Positions 52,250 through 54,470 of a DNA stretch of 54,470 nucleotides are shown piece by piece. Each line of letters opens with the position of its first letter. The stretch's first letter is position 1. Both the position numbers and the translations under genes were made by a program. The stretch comes from an uncultured Collinsella sp. (GTDB lineage Bacteria; Actinomycetota; Coriobacteriia; Coriobacteriales; Coriobacteriaceae), in NCBI GenBank assembly GCA_900541795.1, contig UQLC01000015.1, positions 1-54,470 on the forward strand, written 5' to 3'. Below the pieces are notes generated by a model. The model saw only the letters and a list, made by a program, of their open reading frames with translations. It had not been told where the DNA came from and ran no database searches.

Positions 52250-52947
52250 ATGCCACCCCGGTCTATATGCGCATTCGACGCCGCATCGAGGAGCGTATCG
52301 AGCGCGGTATATATCCCACGGGTTCCATGATTCCGTCCGAAAAAGACCTCGCCGAGGAATTTGGTACGACACGCTTGACCATCCGAAGTGCTGTCGATGA
52401 GTTGGTTCGGCGTGGGCAGATTCGACGCGTCCGCGGAAAGGGCGCGTTTGTGGCACAGAAAGTGCCCGTTGCGTACGAGCGAACAGGAGGCTTTCGCGAA
52501 TCGGTTCGTGCTTCGGGTGGCGAGCCGTCCGTCCGCATCCTCGCGCGTTCCAAGCGTTATGCGGGCCCATATTATGCCAACCTGTTTGGCATCGCCGAGG
52601 ACGATTTGCTGTATTCGATTCGGCGTTTGAACTGCGTCAACGGCGACCCCGTATCGATTGAGACGGCGTTCATCCCGTGCCTGCTGTTTCCCACAATCGA
52701 AGATATTGACGTGTCGGTCTTCAGTTTGTACGAGACCTATGAGATGTTGGGCCGAAAGCCGGTCATGGCACAGGAAAAGCTCGATATCGAAGCGCTGGGC
52801 GCACGAGATGCCGGCCTGCTCGGACTGGAGCAGGGCGATTTTGCCTTGACGCTTGAGTGCGTGAGCTTCGATGCGAGCGGCCAGGCGATCGAGTACGTCA
52901 AGTCGTTTAACCGCGGTGATGCGGGTGGATATACCTATACGTACTAG
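52234..52947 (+). CDS. GntR/UTRA regulator 2 of a tandem pair
   Basis: A 237-residue regulator with a winged helix at about 8-75 (MIPSEKDLAEEFGTTRLTIR; GKGAFVAQ) and a UTRA domain at about 90-235 (LLYSIRRLNCVNGDPVSIET). It starts inside regulator 1, implying coupled synthesis, possible heterodimers or a duplicated regulatory gene. Operator-like sites follow before the SIS gene. Confidence 0.88.
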   Translation: MAETVDATPVYMRIRRRIEERIERGIYPTGSMIPSEKDLAEEFGTTRLTIRSAVDELVRRGQIRRVRGKGAFVAQKVPVAYERTGGFRESVRASGGEPSVRILARSKRYAGPYYANLFGIAEDDLLYSIRRLNCVNGDPVSIETAFIPCLLFPTIEDIDVSVFSLYETYEMLGRKPVMAQEKLDIEALGARDAGLLGLEQGDFALTLECVSFDASGQAIEYVKSFNRGDAGGYTYTY

Positions 52948-53005
52948 CTGGTTTTTTTGCATAACGGGCTGAAAAGCTGACGGAATTTTGATTCGTTGGG
53001 TCAGC

Positions 53006-53122
53006 TGTATATACAACCTTACAGGGCTCAAAATCGACCGTTCGCCGAAGGGAATAAATTAATCGACAAAGAGGTATCAAAAAGCCGTAACCTGTAATCG
53101 TGATTGGTATCAAATACTAATG
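53006..53122 (+). promoter_or_regulatory. Operator-like sites before the SIS gene
   Basis: TGTATATACA (53006-53015) is a perfect palindrome. GGTATCAAA occurs at about 53073-53081 and again at 53107-53115 in TTGGTATCAAATACTAATG, where GTAT-CAA-ATAC is an inverted repeat. Short GTAT/ATAC palindromes are usual targets of GntR/UTRA regulators such as the two encoded just upstream. Confidence 0.5.
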
Positions 53123-53142
53123 ATTTGTTGCGAGGTGAGACG

Positions 53143-54258
53143 ATGAAGATGCTCGATTACGTTCAACTCGCCCATGTGCGTATGGGAGAGAACCTCGAGC
53201 GTTCGTCTGAGCTGGTAGCGCAGCTCGTTGATATTTTCCAGTCCGGTTCTTTTGACGCGCTGCGCATCGTTGCTTCGGGTTCGTCGCGCCATGCCGCCGA
53301 TTGCGCCCGCGATTACCTGCAAGATGCGCTGCAGATGCAAGTGTCCGTTGTGACGCCCGAGGCCTTCGTCGATTTTGAACACACCTATCCGCAGCATGCG
53401 CTCAACATCGCCGTCTCGCAGAGTGGTTATTCGACCAATACGATCGCGGCGCTCGATTACATGCGCGCACACGATATGGCTGCAGTTGCGCTCACGGCAA
53501 ACGTCGAGGCACCCATCAAGGAACACGCTGACATCGTTCTTGACTACGGTGTGGGCGTCGAGTCGGTGGACTTTGTAACTCTGGGCGTCGAGGTTCTCGT
53601 TGAGTATCTGGTGCTCTTTGGTATTTACGGCGGTCAGGCGCGCGGAACGGTTGACGCCAAAGGCGTTGCCCAGCGTCTTGACGACCTGCGCGAAGCTATC
53701 CAGGCCAATGCCGTGATGTGCAAGACCGCCGAGGAATATGTCCAAGACCACATGCTCGAGCTTTCTGAGCACATGCCCGCCATGGTCGTCGGCAACGGCC
53801 CCAACTACGGCGTTGCCGAGGAGGCGGCGCTCAAGCTGAGCGAGACCATCAAGATTCCTGCCATGCATCACGAGGGCGAGGAGTTCGTTCACGGTCCCGA
53901 GATGCAGATCGTTCCGGGCTATCTGGTGTTTATCGTCGACGATCCGCAGGGGTCGGAGCGTCTTGCGAATATCGCCGATGCGCTATCGAACGTTACGACA
54001 AAAACGGTGCTGCTCACGGCCCATCCCAGGGGTAGGGCTCACGAGGTTGCGGTGCCTCAGGTGGCTCCGCTGCTCAGCGCAATTCCCAATTTGGTGTTCT
54101 TCCAGACGATTGCGGCAATGATCGCCGAGCGTCTGAAGTCATGGGACGTGCACCCGTATCTTGATGCCGTCTCCAAGCAAATGGAGGTCAAGGCAGAGGG
54201 CTACGAAGAATCAGTCAATGCGCTTAAGGCCAAAGCGGCCGAGTGTTACGGAATGTAA
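53143..54258 (+). CDS. SIS domain sugar isomerase/deglycase (FrlB/GlmS-like)
   Basis: A 371-residue protein with two SIS domains (about 30-170 and 200-340). SGSSRHAAD and AVSQSGYSTNT are phosphosugar-binding loops in the first. MHHEGEEFVHGPEMQIV in the second contains the conserved Glu and His-Gly-Pro of GlmS-type and FrlB-type enzymes. It probably acts on an amino-sugar or fructosamine 6-phosphate. The ATG 53143 follows GAGGTGAGACG; the in-frame ATG-like start at 53104 falls in the operator region. A second SIS-like gene follows. Confidence 0.85.
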   Translation: MKMLDYVQLAHVRMGENLERSSELVAQLVDIFQSGSFDALRIVASGSSRHAADCARDYLQDALQMQVSVVTPEAFVDFEHTYPQHALNIAVSQSGYSTNTIAALDYMRAHDMAAVALTANVEAPIKEHADIVLDYGVGVESVDFVTLGVEVLVEYLVLFGIYGGQARGTVDAKGVAQRLDDLREAIQANAVMCKTAEEYVQDHMLELSEHMPAMVVGNGPNYGVAEEAALKLSETIKIPAMHHEGEEFVHGPEMQIVPGYLVFIVDDPQGSERLANIADALSNVTTKTVLLTAHPRGRAHEVAVPQVAPLLSAIPNLVFFQTIAAMIAERLKSWDVHPYLDAVSKQMEVKAEGYEESVNALKAKAAECYGM

Positions 54259-54317
54259 GCGGGTTTGATGCCCGTTGGCATGGGGGATGTGGAGACAACC
54301 CCAGAAAGGAGAGACAA

Positions 54318-54470
54318 ATGAAGGAAACCGAGAAGATCGAGATCATGCATTTCGACCAGGAGGGCTATCTCGAGGACGGCAAGGCGCTCTACGAGACCGG
54401 CAAGAAGATGACCGCGCTCGCCGACAAGGTCGCCGACGAGGGCTACGACGCCGTGTTCCTGATGGGCGTC
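54318..54470 (+). CDS. Second SIS-like protein, 5' part only
   Basis: The first 51 codons of a gene cut by the window end, after AAAGGAGAGACAA. The N-terminus (MKETEKIEIMHFDQEGYLED, then KKMTALADKVADEGYDAVFLMGV) matches the lead-in to a SIS domain strand. It lies 59 bases after the first SIS gene and is likely in the same operon. Confidence 0.6.
   Translation, partial: MKETEKIEIMHFDQEGYLEDGKALYETGKKMTALADKVADEGYDAVFLMGV

Overview
The window is a high-GC actinobacterial chromosome segment, most likely from Collinsella or a close relative in Coriobacteriia. That placement is inferred from gene content and protein style (a TsaB-RimI-TsaD triple fusion, PTS, ABC and GntR sugar genes, a CwlM-like peptidoglycan-binding protein), not from a database search.

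Layout. (1) 1-3760: the 3' end of 16S, a spacer without tRNA genes, a complete 23S, 5S and a terminator. (2) 3860-10683: a tightly packed housekeeping operon: acpS, NAD(P)HX repair, alr, family 4 uracil-DNA glycosylase, tsaE, and one gene fusing TsaB, RimI and TsaD. (3) 10684-11474: two long hairpin repeats, then a regulated leader (promoter with internal operator, 14-codon Ile/Val-rich leader peptide, terminator) ahead of cstA. (4) 13548-18110: an orphan JetD-like Toprim protein, tRNA-Gln, a peptidoglycan-binding protein and a polyprenyl diphosphate synthase. (5) 18224-30652: an alpha-glucan and sugar block: a PTS EIIC-EIIB-HAD fusion with a divergent GntR regulator, a complete sugar ABC importer with its own ATPase, glycogen phosphorylase and MalQ. 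A TTGTTTAAACAA-like motif recurs upstream of three of these units.

(6) 30780-45750: an accessory island between malQ and galE, bounded and interrupted by dead transposases of IS110, IS1595 and IS3 types. It holds two peptide-modification loci. The first is decayed: a Val/Ala-rich 60-residue peptide, a radical SAM gene lacking its cluster-binding N-terminus, and an ABC exporter with an in-frame TGA. The second looks largely intact: two 39-residue peptides with five cysteines at identical positions, a three-gene ABC transporter, a radical SAM/SPASM enzyme and an ABC exporter. I do not recognise this peptide family, and it is the best candidate here for an undescribed system. The island also carries an ATPase plus PD-(D/E)XK-like nuclease pair that looks like a defence module.

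(7) 45785-54470: galE, a secreted coiled-coil CHAP/NlpC-type hydrolase, murB, a LacI regulator, an unknown protein, two overlapping GntR/UTRA regulators, and a sugar-phosphate SIS gene followed by a second, incomplete SIS-like gene at the window edge.

Hairpin DNA is unusually prominent. Three elements (10696-10830, 10974-11105, 48323-48453) share conserved core segments but have different, perfectly complementary outer arms. There is also a 55-bp inverted-repeat unit in triplicate (26434-26649), and there are unrelated perfect palindromes at 42711-42777 and 50761-50833.
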